Below, piece after piece: positions 23,756 to 32,259 of a DNA stretch of 37,538 nucleotides (within the stretch, counting starts at the first letter, position 1; each line of letters begins with the position of its first letter). Made by a program: the position numbers and the translations under genes. A model generated the notes under the pieces. That model had not been told where the DNA came from and made no database searches. It saw nothing but the letters and a program-made list of their open reading frames with translations. The stretch comes from Leptolyngbyaceae cyanobacterium M33_DOE_097. Its GTDB lineage: Bacteria; Cyanobacteriota; Cyanobacteriia; Leptolyngbyales; Leptolyngbyaceae. Location of the stretch: assembly GCA_015296075.1 (NCBI GenBank), contig DVDV01000380.1:1-37538 (forward strand), in the 5' to 3' direction.

Positions 23756-24265
23756 ATGTCACTTTCTGAGCCATTTTTCTATTATTTTGCCTATGGGTCA
23801 TGCATGTGCCCGGTTGATCTTAAACGCACATTAAGAGAAGACACTTACCCTTATGTAGTTGGGGTGGCCCGCTTAGACGGGTATCGACTCCGCTTTTCTC
23901 GTCGATCGCTCCGCCGCGACTGTGGCGCACTGGATGTGGTGCCTGACCCGAATGCAATTGTCGAAGGCGTGCTGTACCGCTTGCCTTTACGGTTAAGCGA
24001 TTTGCTCGATGAGCGAGAAGAGGTGCCGCGCAATGGCTATCGTCGAGAAATGATCGAAGTGACCTGTCGCGATCACAGGTACATTGATGTGCGAACGTAT
24101 GTGGTGGTGGACAAGCTGCACGAAGAGCTGGCCCCTAATGATTGGTACTTTGGCGTTGTGATGCGGGGGGCTGTCACCTGCGGGTTGTCAGAGACGTATT
24201 GCTGGCAACTCTTTCATCACATGCGGCACTTGCAACTGCGGGAGCAACAGCGCCGTTCAGCGTAA
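23756..24265 (+). CDS. Gamma-glutamylcyclotransferase-like protein (AIG2/GGCT fold)
   Basis: From ATG 23756 the product has 169 residues. FFYYFAYGSCMCPVDLKR is the substrate-binding YFAYGSNM-type motif at the N-terminus, though the usual Asn is Cys here. RLDGYRLRFSRRS, GALDVVPDP, VEGVLYRLP and LDEREEVPRNGYRR follow, the last containing the catalytic glutamate region. Members cyclise gamma-glutamyl groups from glutathione-like peptides or side chains to 5-oxoproline, but substrate varies. The frame is open to 23660 with residues that do not look conserved. Its last nine bases overlap the end of the convergent membrane protein gene. Confidence 0.87.
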   Translation: MSLSEPFFYYFAYGSCMCPVDLKRTLREDTYPYVVGVARLDGYRLRFSRRSLRRDCGALDVVPDPNAIVEGVLYRLPLRLSDLLDEREEVPRNGYRREMIEVTCRDHRYIDVRTYVVVDKLHEELAPNDWYFGVVMRGAVTCGLSETYCWQLFHHMRHLQLREQQRRSA

Positions 24266-25771
24266 TTTCGACTCGCCTGAGCGGAGTTGGCGGACTTCTT
24301 CCAGCAAATTTTCGGGTGGAATGTTGCCGGGGCGTTGCACGTAGCTCAGCTTAAACTCTTCGAGCAAGTCAATTAACAAGCCCTGAATTTCCTTAGACAG
24401 GGCATGGTTCTTTAAGCCTGTTTGGTAACTCATTCCGATTGTTTGGATCAACTGCTTCACTAGATCGCGCAGTTTGTCATCCTGTAACAACGTGATGAGA
24501 GCCGTATTCATACTGTTCAATAAATTCTCAGCGATGCGATCGTTGATCCGGGTTGGCACTTGACCGACTCCTGGCAACCCCCGTAAGGCACGATACCCCG
24601 GTGTTTGCGATAAGGTTGTATCGACGCTTTGGCTAATCAGGGCGACGAGCTGCGGTTGAATGGCAGGCAAGACGTGTTGCACGGTGAGGTTGATGAATAG
24701 ATCCGTGAGTTCAGCAATTTCATCAACATTATTGATGTCGATCCGGGTCGAGCTAGTGGCTGCTAGCACCCGCGACAAGTCGCCCCGACGAATGGCGGCC
24801 TGCATCTGATCGACCGTTTGCAACAAAACCACTTCTGTCAGCTCGTTTGAGATGCTGCCAACAAACCCCTCAACCGAGCGATCGCGCACCCGTTTGAGGT
24901 TGATAATTTGCGCCTGATGCAGCCGAATCGTTGTAGGAATAACGCGTAGCCAGGCCCAACCAGAGAAAAGTACCCCAAACGGGAAAAACAACAGAATGTC
25001 ATACCAGCGCCAAACCATTGCATCGAGCCAGGAGACACCCGTATAGCGGCGACTCAACCAGAACGTGCGAGCCAAGAACTCAAGCAAAAATAGAGCAACA
25101 AAGGGGGCATCGATCAACGCGAAGTTATTGGTGAAGTCACCGGATTCACTGATGGAGCGGTAATAGTTGGTGCGGATCAAATCTCCCACATTTTGATCAA
25201 ACCACCGCATCTCGCGCTGGTAGTTTTGGCTCAAATAATCTGCACTCCAAAACAGGTTAAAAGCTTGACGAGCAGAAGCTTTGCGAGGCTTATCTGGATA
25301 AACGCGATCGCGCATCCGGTTTTTAATTTTCTCAAGGGTGCCGCTTTTATCGGCCAGGGCAAACGGGTTAGAGTCAATCATCTCAGTACTGAGCTGGCGC
25401 AGGTTTGCAAGCTCGCGTTGAGCTTCTGCAGAGCGTAGGCCAGACTGACTGACAATTTGCTTAAAATCGTTAACTGTTTCTAAATAAGCTTGAGTGTCAC
25501 GGTTTGGCTCAATCCCTTTAATTGGGTCATACCACCGGGTAATTTGTGGTGGGGTTGGCACTTTAACCGTGATCGCTGTCAGCGGAATCTGAAACTTGCC
25601 CCGTAGCCAAAAATCGCGCCAGGGGACATAAGTCAGGTCAAACAAAACCAGCACGAGATTGAGCGTGGCGATCGCCGCCATCATGCGCTCAAGCCAAAGA
25701 TTTTTTCGGAGGGGTCGAACAGACGGGGCAGGCGTCAGCGATCGCACGGCCATAGACGGAAAATCAGGCAA
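24257..25771 (-). CDS. Large membrane protein with voltage-sensor-like segment, function unknown
   Basis: The 504-residue protein has a hydrophobic helix at about 29-50, a long soluble helical part (about 60-205), two or three more helices between about 215 and 285, and a mostly helical C-terminal half. The middle (DAPFVALFLLEFLARTFWL ... YDILLFFPFGVLF ... WLRVIPTTIRLHQAQ) recalls the S3-S4 region of ion-channel proteins, with arginines at the end, but the pore is not evident. Similar conserved proteins occur in cyanobacteria without named function. An in-frame ATG at 25753 is an alternative start. It lies downstream of the CPBP protease gene by 111 bases, in the same direction. Confidence 0.75.
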   Translation of the reverse strand: MPDFPSMAVRSLTPAPSVRPLRKNLWLERMMAAIATLNLVLVLFDLTYVPWRDFWLRGKFQIPLTAITVKVPTPPQITRWYDPIKGIEPNRDTQAYLETVNDFKQIVSQSGLRSAEAQRELANLRQLSTEMIDSNPFALADKSGTLEKIKNRMRDRVYPDKPRKASARQAFNLFWSADYLSQNYQREMRWFDQNVGDLIRTNYYRSISESGDFTNNFALIDAPFVALFLLEFLARTFWLSRRYTGVSWLDAMVWRWYDILLFFPFGVLFSGWAWLRVIPTTIRLHQAQIINLKRVRDRSVEGFVGSISNELTEVVLLQTVDQMQAAIRRGDLSRVLAATSSTRIDINNVDEIAELTDLFINLTVQHVLPAIQPQLVALISQSVDTTLSQTPGYRALRGLPGVGQVPTRINDRIAENLLNSMNTALITLLQDDKLRDLVKQLIQTIGMSYQTGLKNHALSKEIQGLLIDLLEEFKLSYVQRPGNIPPENLLEEVRQLRSGESKLR

Positions 25772-25882
25772 GTCGGTGTCTTCTCAACCCTACACCGAAG
25801 CGATTTGTTTTGACGATAATAAATTTTATTGAGGCTGCGCCAACCAGCACAACCCCTCTTTGACCCAAGCCATTAATGGCTG

Positions 25883-26743
25883 TTAGGGCAGTTCTAAACG
25901 GTGGATTTTAACTTGTTGCCGCTGATAGGAGCGAATCCCAATTGCCAAAAGGGACAGGAGCAGCAGCCCTGTAACCCCCACAATGGGTTGGTTATCAAGC
26001 CCAGTGACCCAGGCAGGCACCTGTCCGGTATATTTCACCAAATTGCCCACATTCACTTGATAGATACCCCAGACCAACCCAGCGTGCAGTCCTATCGGTA
26101 GAGCCAGCCGAGTTTTTACCCTGCCTTGAGCTGGCTGAATGCGGCTCCACTTGGCCCAGACTAACGTGGCTCCTAACAGGGTCAATCCCGGAAACTGAAG
26201 CAAGCGCAGGTGAGCAAAGGCAAACAGCGCCGCATTTAACCAAAGCGCTACATTAGGGCGATAGTCGCGCTGTAGCTCATCAAGCAACCAGCCCCGAAAG
26301 AAAAGTTCTTCGGCAAAGCCAAAAGCCAGGGCAACCAGCAAACCTTCAAGCAGAATCCGCGCAAAGGACTGAGAGAGGGGTTGCCACTGCAAAAAACCAA
26401 GCCAACCTTGCAGCAAAAAAAGTAAGAAAAGACTGACGCTACCCAGCAAAAAGCCGACTAATAGCTCTTTGCCACTTTGCAGCGAGAACTCTAACCCATA
26501 GCTCCTCAGAGGGTGTTGTTCGGCATGAACGCGATCGCCCCAGAGTTTGACGAACCCAATAAAGCCTAAGTAGAGCGTTAGGAGAGAGGCGATCGTCGCT
26601 AAATTGTCATCCGCAAGCAACAGGTGAAATGCAACTAGAAAGGGGAGCCAGAAACAGCCCAGGATTAACAGGAAAATGACGATCCGAATTAGGGCTGAGT
26701 AAGTTGCAAGTTTTGCAAAGAAACAGTTCAAGCCATTTGCCAA
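25883..26743 (-). CDS. CPBP family intramembrane metalloprotease
   Basis: The 286-residue polytopic protein belongs to the CAAX protease/bacteriocin-processing (Abi) family. Its active-site motifs are FGFAEELFFRGWLLDE (Glu145-Glu146), FAFAHLR (His178) and a later GLHAGLVWG. About eight membrane helices are predicted. Members cleave near the membrane; in bacteria they process peptides or give self-immunity. The start is unusual: the codon directly after the clpS stop is TTG 26743, with no gap and no strong ribosome binding site, so it is probably translated by ribosomes coming off clpS. Confidence 0.88.
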   Translation of the reverse strand: MANGLNCFFAKLATYSALIRIVIFLLILGCFWLPFLVAFHLLLADDNLATIASLLTLYLGFIGFVKLWGDRVHAEQHPLRSYGLEFSLQSGKELLVGFLLGSVSLFLLFLLQGWLGFLQWQPLSQSFARILLEGLLVALAFGFAEELFFRGWLLDELQRDYRPNVALWLNAALFAFAHLRLLQFPGLTLLGATLVWAKWSRIQPAQGRVKTRLALPIGLHAGLVWGIYQVNVGNLVKYTGQVPAWVTGLDNQPIVGVTGLLLLSLLAIGIRSYQRQQVKIHRLELP

Positions 26744-27025
26744 TTACTCATCAGGCTCAATTGTGCTACTCAGACCATGACTTCGTAAAGTCTCGCAGTA
26801 AAACTCGGCGTGCTCCTGGGCACAAGTAATCACCAGCGCTACGCCATTGGTATGAGCTTCCATCATGATGTCAACCGCTTGAGGTTGTGTCAAACTTGGC
26901 ACTGTTTGCAGCAAAGTCTGAACAACATACTCCATTGAGTTGTAGTCGTCGTTATGCAGTAGCACCCGGTAGCGGGGTGCGAGCTTGCGTACCGTTGAAC
27001 GCTTTTCAAGAGTTTCGACCGACAC
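26744..27025 (-). CDS. clpS: ClpS adaptor for the Clp protease
   Basis: ClpS brings N-degron substrates, with bulky hydrophobic N-terminal residues, to ClpA/ClpC-ClpP. The 93-residue product shows the family core: YRVLLHNDDYNSMEYVVQTLL, where NDD and the following residues form the N-degron pocket, MMEAHTNGVALV, and AEFYCETLRSHGL. It starts with GTG 27025 with GAGGA upstream. Its stop codon abuts the start of the CPBP protease gene, giving a two-gene unit of proteolysis functions. Confidence 0.95.
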   Translation of the reverse strand: MSVETLEKRSTVRKLAPRYRVLLHNDDYNSMEYVVQTLLQTVPSLTQPQAVDIMMEAHTNGVALVITCAQEHAEFYCETLRSHGLSSTIEPDE

Positions 27026-27589
27026 GGTTTTTTCCTCAGTTATCTCTCAACAGCAACTAGATCGCACGAAATCAAGGCTTAACAGGAATTACAAGGCATT
27101 CACCCTGTTTCCTACCCATTCAGTAGGATTCTATCCCTCAAACCTAACAGACCCCTACGTAAAATGTGACGTGGAAGTTTACATTCCTTAATTTATTTTA
27201 CCATTTCTGACATTTCTCTTTATCGATTCACCAGTAGAGACAGGGGGATCGAAGAAAATTTGGGCCTGTGAGGAGAGAAAGTTTGCTGGAGTGGTGCGAT
27301 CTCAGGTCAGTGAAATGGGCACTTTAAGCTAAGAATGCGAGTATCGCCAGCCAGTTTGCAGGGTGAGTGTGCTGTTTTGCGGAGCAGGGCGCTCATCACC
27401 TTTATTTGGGTTGAGAATTAAATACTGATATATAAGTACGATGGGATTGGGGCAAAGAACCCGAAAAGATTTATCGCAAATTGTTACCAACGAGCTTGCT
27501 CGCTCTACACTGTTGCTAACTGTGAAATGGTGTGTTTCCTTGCTTAAGCACTTGCCGAGCAGAAAGCTGGTGAGTTGTTACCCCTGCCT
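27026..27589. other. Intergenic region between clpS and the cyclic-nucleotide-binding gene
   Basis: These 564 bases separate divergent genes. The side near clpS is AT-rich around 27175-27225 and probably carries its promoter. CGAGC-TT-GCTCG (27490-27501) is a short perfect palindrome. No reading frame, RNA gene or known operator can be supported. Confidence 0.55.
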
Positions 27590-28072
27590 ATGTTGACAAG
27601 CGTTGATCGGTTACTGTTTATCCGGCAAGTCCCAATTTTTAAGGAATTGCGGGACGATTTTTTGGTACGACTGGCTTCCGTCATGAATGAGCTGTCGTTT
27701 CCCTCTAGCCATCGGATTTTTACACAGGGAGAAGAGGGGCGATCGCTCTACGTTGTGGTGTCCGGTCGGGTTAGAGTTCACATTGGCGATCGCGAGTTGG
27801 TGCAGCTTGAGCAAGGCACCTGTTTCGGTGAAATGTCCCTTTTTGATGCTGAACCGCGCTCTGCTTCTGTCACAACTTTAGAACCTTGCGATTGTCTCGT
27901 GCTGACACAGCAACAGCTGTATGAGGCGATCGACGAAACACCGGGCATTGCGGTCAATATTATTCGCTTGCTGTCACGGCGAATTCGCGAGCTAAATTTG
28001 AAACTCAACTCGATTCCGCCGCCGCCCGTATCAAAATCTGCCCCTGTGTATCGTTCCGGGCATTTTCGTTAA
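27590..28072 (+). CDS. Stand-alone cyclic-nucleotide-binding domain protein
   Basis: The 160-residue protein is a single cNMP-binding domain (about 10-125) with helix VDRLLFIRQVPIFKEL, the loop SLYVVVSGRVRVHIGDREL and the phosphate cassette FGEMSLFDAEPRSASVTT. The cassette keeps the Glu and Arg needed for cAMP or cGMP binding. After the long helix the chain ends in a Pro-rich tail (SIPPPPVSKSAPVYRSGHFR), without the DNA-binding helix-turn-helix of CRP. It may therefore act by protein contact. ATG 27590 is preferred over TTG 27575. The DUF2232 gene follows after 30 bases. Confidence 0.88.
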   Translation: MLTSVDRLLFIRQVPIFKELRDDFLVRLASVMNELSFPSSHRIFTQGEEGRSLYVVVSGRVRVHIGDRELVQLEQGTCFGEMSLFDAEPRSASVTTLEPCDCLVLTQQQLYEAIDETPGIAVNIIRLLSRRIRELNLKLNSIPPPPVSKSAPVYRSGHFR

Positions 28073-28102
28073 GGCGCTGCAAAGCGGTTTAGCATAGAAG
28101 GC

Positions 28103-28924
28103 ATGACTGATTTTTCTCGTAACGAACCCGACGATAAGCCCCCTTTTTCTCAGAACCCCATATCATCGGCTGAGCTGGATGCAGAAGGGGAAGACGCTCG
28201 ATTAGCCACCGAATGGCAAGAGGCCGAAGCGGTACTCTATCAAGACGAGCCGTTAGCATCCCCCAAGGAAGAAGAGCCATTTGAGCGATTGCCCCGGCAG
28301 TATGACCCCTCAACGCCACGCATTACAGTTGAGACTGCTTTTTTGGCTAGCGTTGCTAGTTTGATCTGGCTGATCAATTTCTATTTCCCGTTGGGGCCTG
28401 TCTTGCGCGTCTTTTTCCCGATTCCGATCGCGCTGATTTACTTGCGCTGGAGTCAACGCGCCGCCTGGATGGGGATGCTAGTTTCGGGGCTGTTGCTGAG
28501 CGTGTTGATGGGGCCTGTACGCAGCATTCAATACCTGATTCCCTTTGGGTTGATGGGGGTGATGCTGGGGATGTTTTGGCGGCGACGAGCTAAGTGGTTC
28601 GTTTCGGTGCCGATTGGGGCGTTATTGGGGGCGATCGGATTTTTCTTTCGCATCTGGTTTGTCTCGGTGTTATTGGGCGATGACTTATGGCTTTATGCCA
28701 CGAACCAAGTGACCGATTTTCTCGATTGGTTGTTTACAAAAATGGGTTTGCTGCTGCAACCCACGTTGCAACAGGTGCAAGGCTCAATTATTGTGCTGGT
28801 GCTGGTCAATAACTTGATCTATTTATTTGTTGTGCATTTGGTGGCCTGGTTCTTGTTAGATCGGCTGGGTAATCCAATTCCGCGTCCGCCGAAGTGGGTG
28901 CAGACATTGCTTGACTATGAGTAA
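28103..28924 (+). CDS. DUF2232 family membrane protein
   Basis: The 273-residue product has an acidic, disordered N-terminus of about 70 residues rich in Glu, Asp and Pro, then about six membrane helices: ETAFLASVASLIWLINFYF, FFPIPIALIYLRW, GMLVSGLLLSVLMGPVRSI and so on. FPIPIALIYLRWSQRAAW followed by GPVRSIQYLIPFGLMGVMLG is typical of DUF2232 (YybS-like) proteins. Function is unknown; some relatives resemble transport components. It lies 30 bases from its neighbours on both sides, so cNMP-binding protein, DUF2232 and cobT may share a transcript. Confidence 0.87.
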   Translation: MTDFSRNEPDDKPPFSQNPISSAELDAEGEDARLATEWQEAEAVLYQDEPLASPKEEEPFERLPRQYDPSTPRITVETAFLASVASLIWLINFYFPLGPVLRVFFPIPIALIYLRWSQRAAWMGMLVSGLLLSVLMGPVRSIQYLIPFGLMGVMLGMFWRRRAKWFVSVPIGALLGAIGFFFRIWFVSVLLGDDLWLYATNQVTDFLDWLFTKMGLLLQPTLQQVQGSIIVLVLVNNLIYLFVVHLVAWFLLDRLGNPIPRPPKWVQTLLDYE

Positions 28925-28954
28925 AGCGAACTCAGCCTTGAATGCGAAAGACCT

Positions 28955-30091
28955 GTGAGCGTTTGTTTTGTTAAGGGTTATACGCAAAAGAGTCGTGGAA
29001 ATGCCTGGTTACAACGTCACCAGGGAAAGCGACCTCTGTTTGCCTGCGTCTTGGGGTTTACTGAGACAGGTTTGATGCCGGGGATCTCAGCAGCAGGGGC
29101 AACCCCCCACGATCGCCAATACACTGCGATCGCTGATGCCGAGTTTTTGGTGAATGGGGTACAAACTCATCCCGTCTTTGCGTTACCGCCACTGATAGCA
29201 GGAGCCTCGCCTGTACTGATTAGTCGCAGTATTGCGATCGCACAACAAATCCCGATTTATCTGTTGAATGCGGGTTTGCCTCAACCGCCTGCGGTGCCAG
29301 CTTACGACCTGGGCGGAAAAGCGGCCAGTTGTTTGACGACAGGTAAAGCATTGCCGATCTCGATCGTTGAGCATCTGTTTGAGCAGGGTTTGGCATGGGG
29401 CACACGTTTAGCTGAGGCTGTGGGCAACAGTTATCTTATTTTGGGTGAGTGTGTAGTGGGTGGCACAACAACCGCTCTGGCTGTTTTGACAGGGTTAGGC
29501 GTTGACGCAGCAGGCAAAGTAAATAGTAGCCACCCCAACTGTAATCACCAGCAAAAGTGGGAGGCGGTGCAGCGCGGTTTGAGTCATATTTCCGGTTGGT
29601 TGCCGGATTCACAGCTGATCGTTTCACCCCTTGAGTTAGTGGCTGCGGTCGGTGACCCGATGCAAATCGTTGTTGCAGGGATGGCGATCGCGGCGAGTCG
29701 GCAGTCTGGTGTGTTACTTGCCGGGGGTACACAGATGCTGGCGGTTGCGGCTCTGGCCAGGGCATTGGCCTATGACAAGGCTTTACCCTGGCAACCTGAG
29801 CAAATTGTGGTCGGTACAACTCGATGGGTGGTCGAAGACCCGACGGGCGACACGGTAGGGTTAGCCGATTTAGTGGATGATTTCCCATTACTGGCAACTC
29901 CCCTGAGCTTTGCGGCCTCCCGCCATCGTGCCCTACAAGCCTATGAGCAGGGGTTTGTCAAAGAAGGGGTGGGTGCAGGTGGTTGTGCGATCGCAGCCGC
30001 GCTCTACCAAGGCTGGGGGCAAGCGGAGTTACTAGCGGCGATCGATGCGTTAGCAGATGCCTATCAACTGGTGCCGCTCAATGAGGCTTAG
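28955..30091 (+). CDS. cobT: Nicotinate mononucleotide-dependent phosphoribosyltransferase (CobT, UPF0284 type)
   Basis: CobT activates the lower-ligand base of cobamides by forming an alpha-riboside phosphate from nicotinate mononucleotide. The 378-residue protein follows the cyanobacterial/archaeal UPF0284 type rather than the enterobacterial one. Marks are PLFACVLGFTETGLMPGISAAGATP, PYDLGGKAASCLTTGKAL-like sequence, LGECVVGGTTTALAVLTGLG, HPNCNHQQK and GAGGCAIAAAL at the end. Cyanobacteria generally attach adenine (pseudocobalamin), so the base may be adenine. The start is GTG 28955. Its 3' end overlaps the convergent histidine kinase gene by 14 bases. Confidence 0.9.
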   Translation: MSVCFVKGYTQKSRGNAWLQRHQGKRPLFACVLGFTETGLMPGISAAGATPHDRQYTAIADAEFLVNGVQTHPVFALPPLIAGASPVLISRSIAIAQQIPIYLLNAGLPQPPAVPAYDLGGKAASCLTTGKALPISIVEHLFEQGLAWGTRLAEAVGNSYLILGECVVGGTTTALAVLTGLGVDAAGKVNSSHPNCNHQQKWEAVQRGLSHISGWLPDSQLIVSPLELVAAVGDPMQIVVAGMAIAASRQSGVLLAGGTQMLAVAALARALAYDKALPWQPEQIVVGTTRWVVEDPTGDTVGLADLVDDFPLLATPLSFAASRHRALQAYEQGFVKEGVGAGGCAIAAALYQGWGQAELLAAIDALADAYQLVPLNEA

Positions 30092-31658
30092 GCAAGTCCC
30101 ACGGCAACTGAATCACGAAGGATGTCTGCTGGTCGGTGCTTTCTACCCAGATTTTGCCCTGGAGCTGGGTAACAAGTCGCTTGACAAGGGCTAAGCCTAA
30201 ACCCGTGCCGCTATGCTGCCAGCGATCATCTCCCGGCAGTCGGTAAAATGGCTCAAAAATTCTTTCTTGCTGATCTGGGGGAATTTCGCTGCCCGTGTTG
30301 ATGACTCTAACTTGCAATTCAGAAGCATCGGTTGCTTCTACACTGAGTTGAACAGGGGCAGCCTGAACGGCAACGTGAATTGTTGAATTAATCGGACTGT
30401 ACTTGAAGGCATTATTGATGAGTTCTGTAACAATGCGCGTCAGGGAAGACATATCCGTGACAAGAAACGGTAGGTCATCTGCAATCTCAAACCTGAGATG
30501 ACGCCGCTCGGCTTCGGCACGCACAAAAAAGCCCTCCAGTAAGTGAGGGAACCAATTCTTTAAATCCAGTTTGATGGTATCTAGCCGATAGGCATCAGCA
30601 TCCAATCGTTGCAGGCACAGCAAGTCATCAATCAGCCGCATTTCTTGGTTGCACTGAGTACTCAACACGCGGATGTAGCGACAAATGCTAGTCGAAGACG
30701 TGCTGTCCTCAGAGGCCAACATGCCTTTTTGCTGCAACGATAGCTCTAGCAAGTGAATCGCCATCTTGATATTGGCAAGTGGCGTTCGCATTTCATGACT
30801 GATGGTTGATAGGAAATCATCCTTAAGCCGATTGATTCGCTCTAGCTCAGTGTTCTGCTGCTCAAGCTGGCGCGATCGCTCGACGGCTAAATTGCGCTCA
30901 ACGGCTAGCCGTTGGCTGGTTAAATCGCGCATTACCAAAACGAACCCAGTTAAGTGACCGAAGGGATCCTTAATCGAAGAGATGTGAGTTGCGACTGGGT
31001 AATAGTGCTGATCTCGACTGATTAGTAACATCTCGTCAAGTTCAGGTGAGATGGGTGGCTGCGCCAGTACAGGGGTAAAGATATCGAGAACCGGCTCGCG
31101 AGTCGTCTCGTCAACCAGATGCAGTAAATCGGTCAGCGATCGCCCCTTTGCCTCGGCTGCCGACCAGCCTGTTAAGGAAACGGCAACCTGGTTGATAAAC
31201 TCCACGGTCAGGTGGGGATCTGTGGCAATTACCGCTTCCTGAGTGTTCTGCAAAATGGTTCTGAGCCACTGTTCGCGTTCATATTTTTGAATTGCAGTCT
31301 CAATTGCAACATATAACTCGCGTTCACGAATGGGTTTCAGCACATACCCAAAGGGTGAACTGGCGATCGCCCGCTCAACCGTACTCTGATCTGAGTGCCC
31401 CGTAACAAACACTACTGGAATTTGGAGCTGCTGCCAGATTGCCTCGGCAGCCTCAATGCCGTCTGTCTTACCTGACAAGCGAATGTCCATCAGGACTAAG
31501 GTTGGGCTGAGCTGTTTAGCTTTTTGAACGGCTTCGTCGCCCGAAATAGCGACATCCACTACTACATAGTTAGCTCCCTCAAGGCGATCTCGCAGATCGA
31601 GCGCAATAATCGTTTCGTCTTCGACAATCAATATTTTGATTTGGTTTGAGGAGTACAT
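30078..31658 (-). CDS. Response regulator-PAS-histidine kinase hybrid
   Basis: From ATG 31658 the product has 526 residues, with no membrane helix, so it is a cytoplasmic sensor. Order: receiver domain (about 6-120) with phospho-acceptor Asp58 in LVLMDIRLSG; PAS domain (about 130-250); coiled coil; HisKA with His288 in STISHEMRTPLANIK; then an HATPase with ELINNAFKYSP, a DxGxxI-like region where NTGSEIPPD replaces the usual Asp, and GTGLGLALVK. The arrangement (receiver first) means an upstream kinase may feed signal into it. The input signal is unknown. The frame extends to 31718, but those 20 residues are not domain-like. No response regulator gene is adjacent. Confidence 0.9.
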   Translation of the reverse strand: MYSSNQIKILIVEDETIIALDLRDRLEGANYVVVDVAISGDEAVQKAKQLSPTLVLMDIRLSGKTDGIEAAEAIWQQLQIPVVFVTGHSDQSTVERAIASSPFGYVLKPIRERELYVAIETAIQKYEREQWLRTILQNTQEAVIATDPHLTVEFINQVAVSLTGWSAAEAKGRSLTDLLHLVDETTREPVLDIFTPVLAQPPISPELDEMLLISRDQHYYPVATHISSIKDPFGHLTGFVLVMRDLTSQRLAVERNLAVERSRQLEQQNTELERINRLKDDFLSTISHEMRTPLANIKMAIHLLELSLQQKGMLASEDSTSSTSICRYIRVLSTQCNQEMRLIDDLLCLQRLDADAYRLDTIKLDLKNWFPHLLEGFFVRAEAERRHLRFEIADDLPFLVTDMSSLTRIVTELINNAFKYSPINSTIHVAVQAAPVQLSVEATDASELQVRVINTGSEIPPDQQERIFEPFYRLPGDDRWQHSGTGLGLALVKRLVTQLQGKIWVESTDQQTSFVIQLPWDLPKPH

Positions 31659-32033
31659 GAGTGGAGGCGTGCAACAGATAAATGCAGGTGGATGGGGGCC
31701 GTACGTTGGACGAATCAAAAAACTCTGAATGAAATGATGCGTTTGTCAAGCACCAAATTCTCTGCTTCACAACTAGCTTAGGCTCAACTCCCCTGATTGC
31801 TTGCAAATTTGAAATAAATTTCCGCTATCGTCCAGGAGATTTTGCAGCATGACAGAGTTGAGGCAGGATTGTACTGGCTTAAAGTACCCAAGCTCTCCAG
31901 TGATTCTATTCAGTTTTAAATAAAGTTTGGAAAGTGTTCGGCAGGTTTGAACGCGATCGCGAAGAAAACTGACATTTTTTCACAGTGTAGACAGTAGGTG
32001 CAGCGTTTACAAATCAAACGAAATGACCAGTTT
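31659..32033. other. Intergenic region between the kinase gene and the 71-residue protein gene
   Basis: These 375 bases hold the likely promoter of the histidine kinase gene and the end of the ygjP-like operon (both minus strand). No gene, known RNA or strong terminator stem is seen. Confidence 0.5.
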
Positions 32034-32249
32034 CTACAGTAAATCTTGATAAAACTGGTTGAGCAACGCTTCCAGGTCGTCTTCTGGGTAAGACTCAAGC
32101 ATTGCTTCAAAAACTTCCCAAAGTTTAGCCGCACTTTCACCCAACGTTGGACTCATGCCCCAAACGTCTTGTACCCAATCTTTCGGTTTTTCATCATCAA
32201 AAATAATGCGTTCAAATAGGTGTTTGATTTCAACTTTAGACAGCGGCAT
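32034..32249 (-). CDS. Small acidic protein of 71 residues, function unknown
   Basis: The protein MPLSKVEIKHLFERIIFDD is followed by EKPKDWVQDVWGMSPTLGESAAKLWEVFEAMLESYPEDDLEALLNQ. It is acidic, helical and soluble, and its well-spaced tryptophans (DWVQDVWGM, KLWEVF) look like a conserved family rather than chance. A good ribosome binding site (AGAGGA) lies seven bases upstream of ATG 32249. It starts ten bases after the FMN oxidase-like gene and is part of the same operon. I recognise no domain. Confidence 0.75.
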   Translation of the reverse strand: MPLSKVEIKHLFERIIFDDEKPKDWVQDVWGMSPTLGESAAKLWEVFEAMLESYPEDDLEALLNQFYQDLL

Positions 32250-32259
32250 GATACATCCT

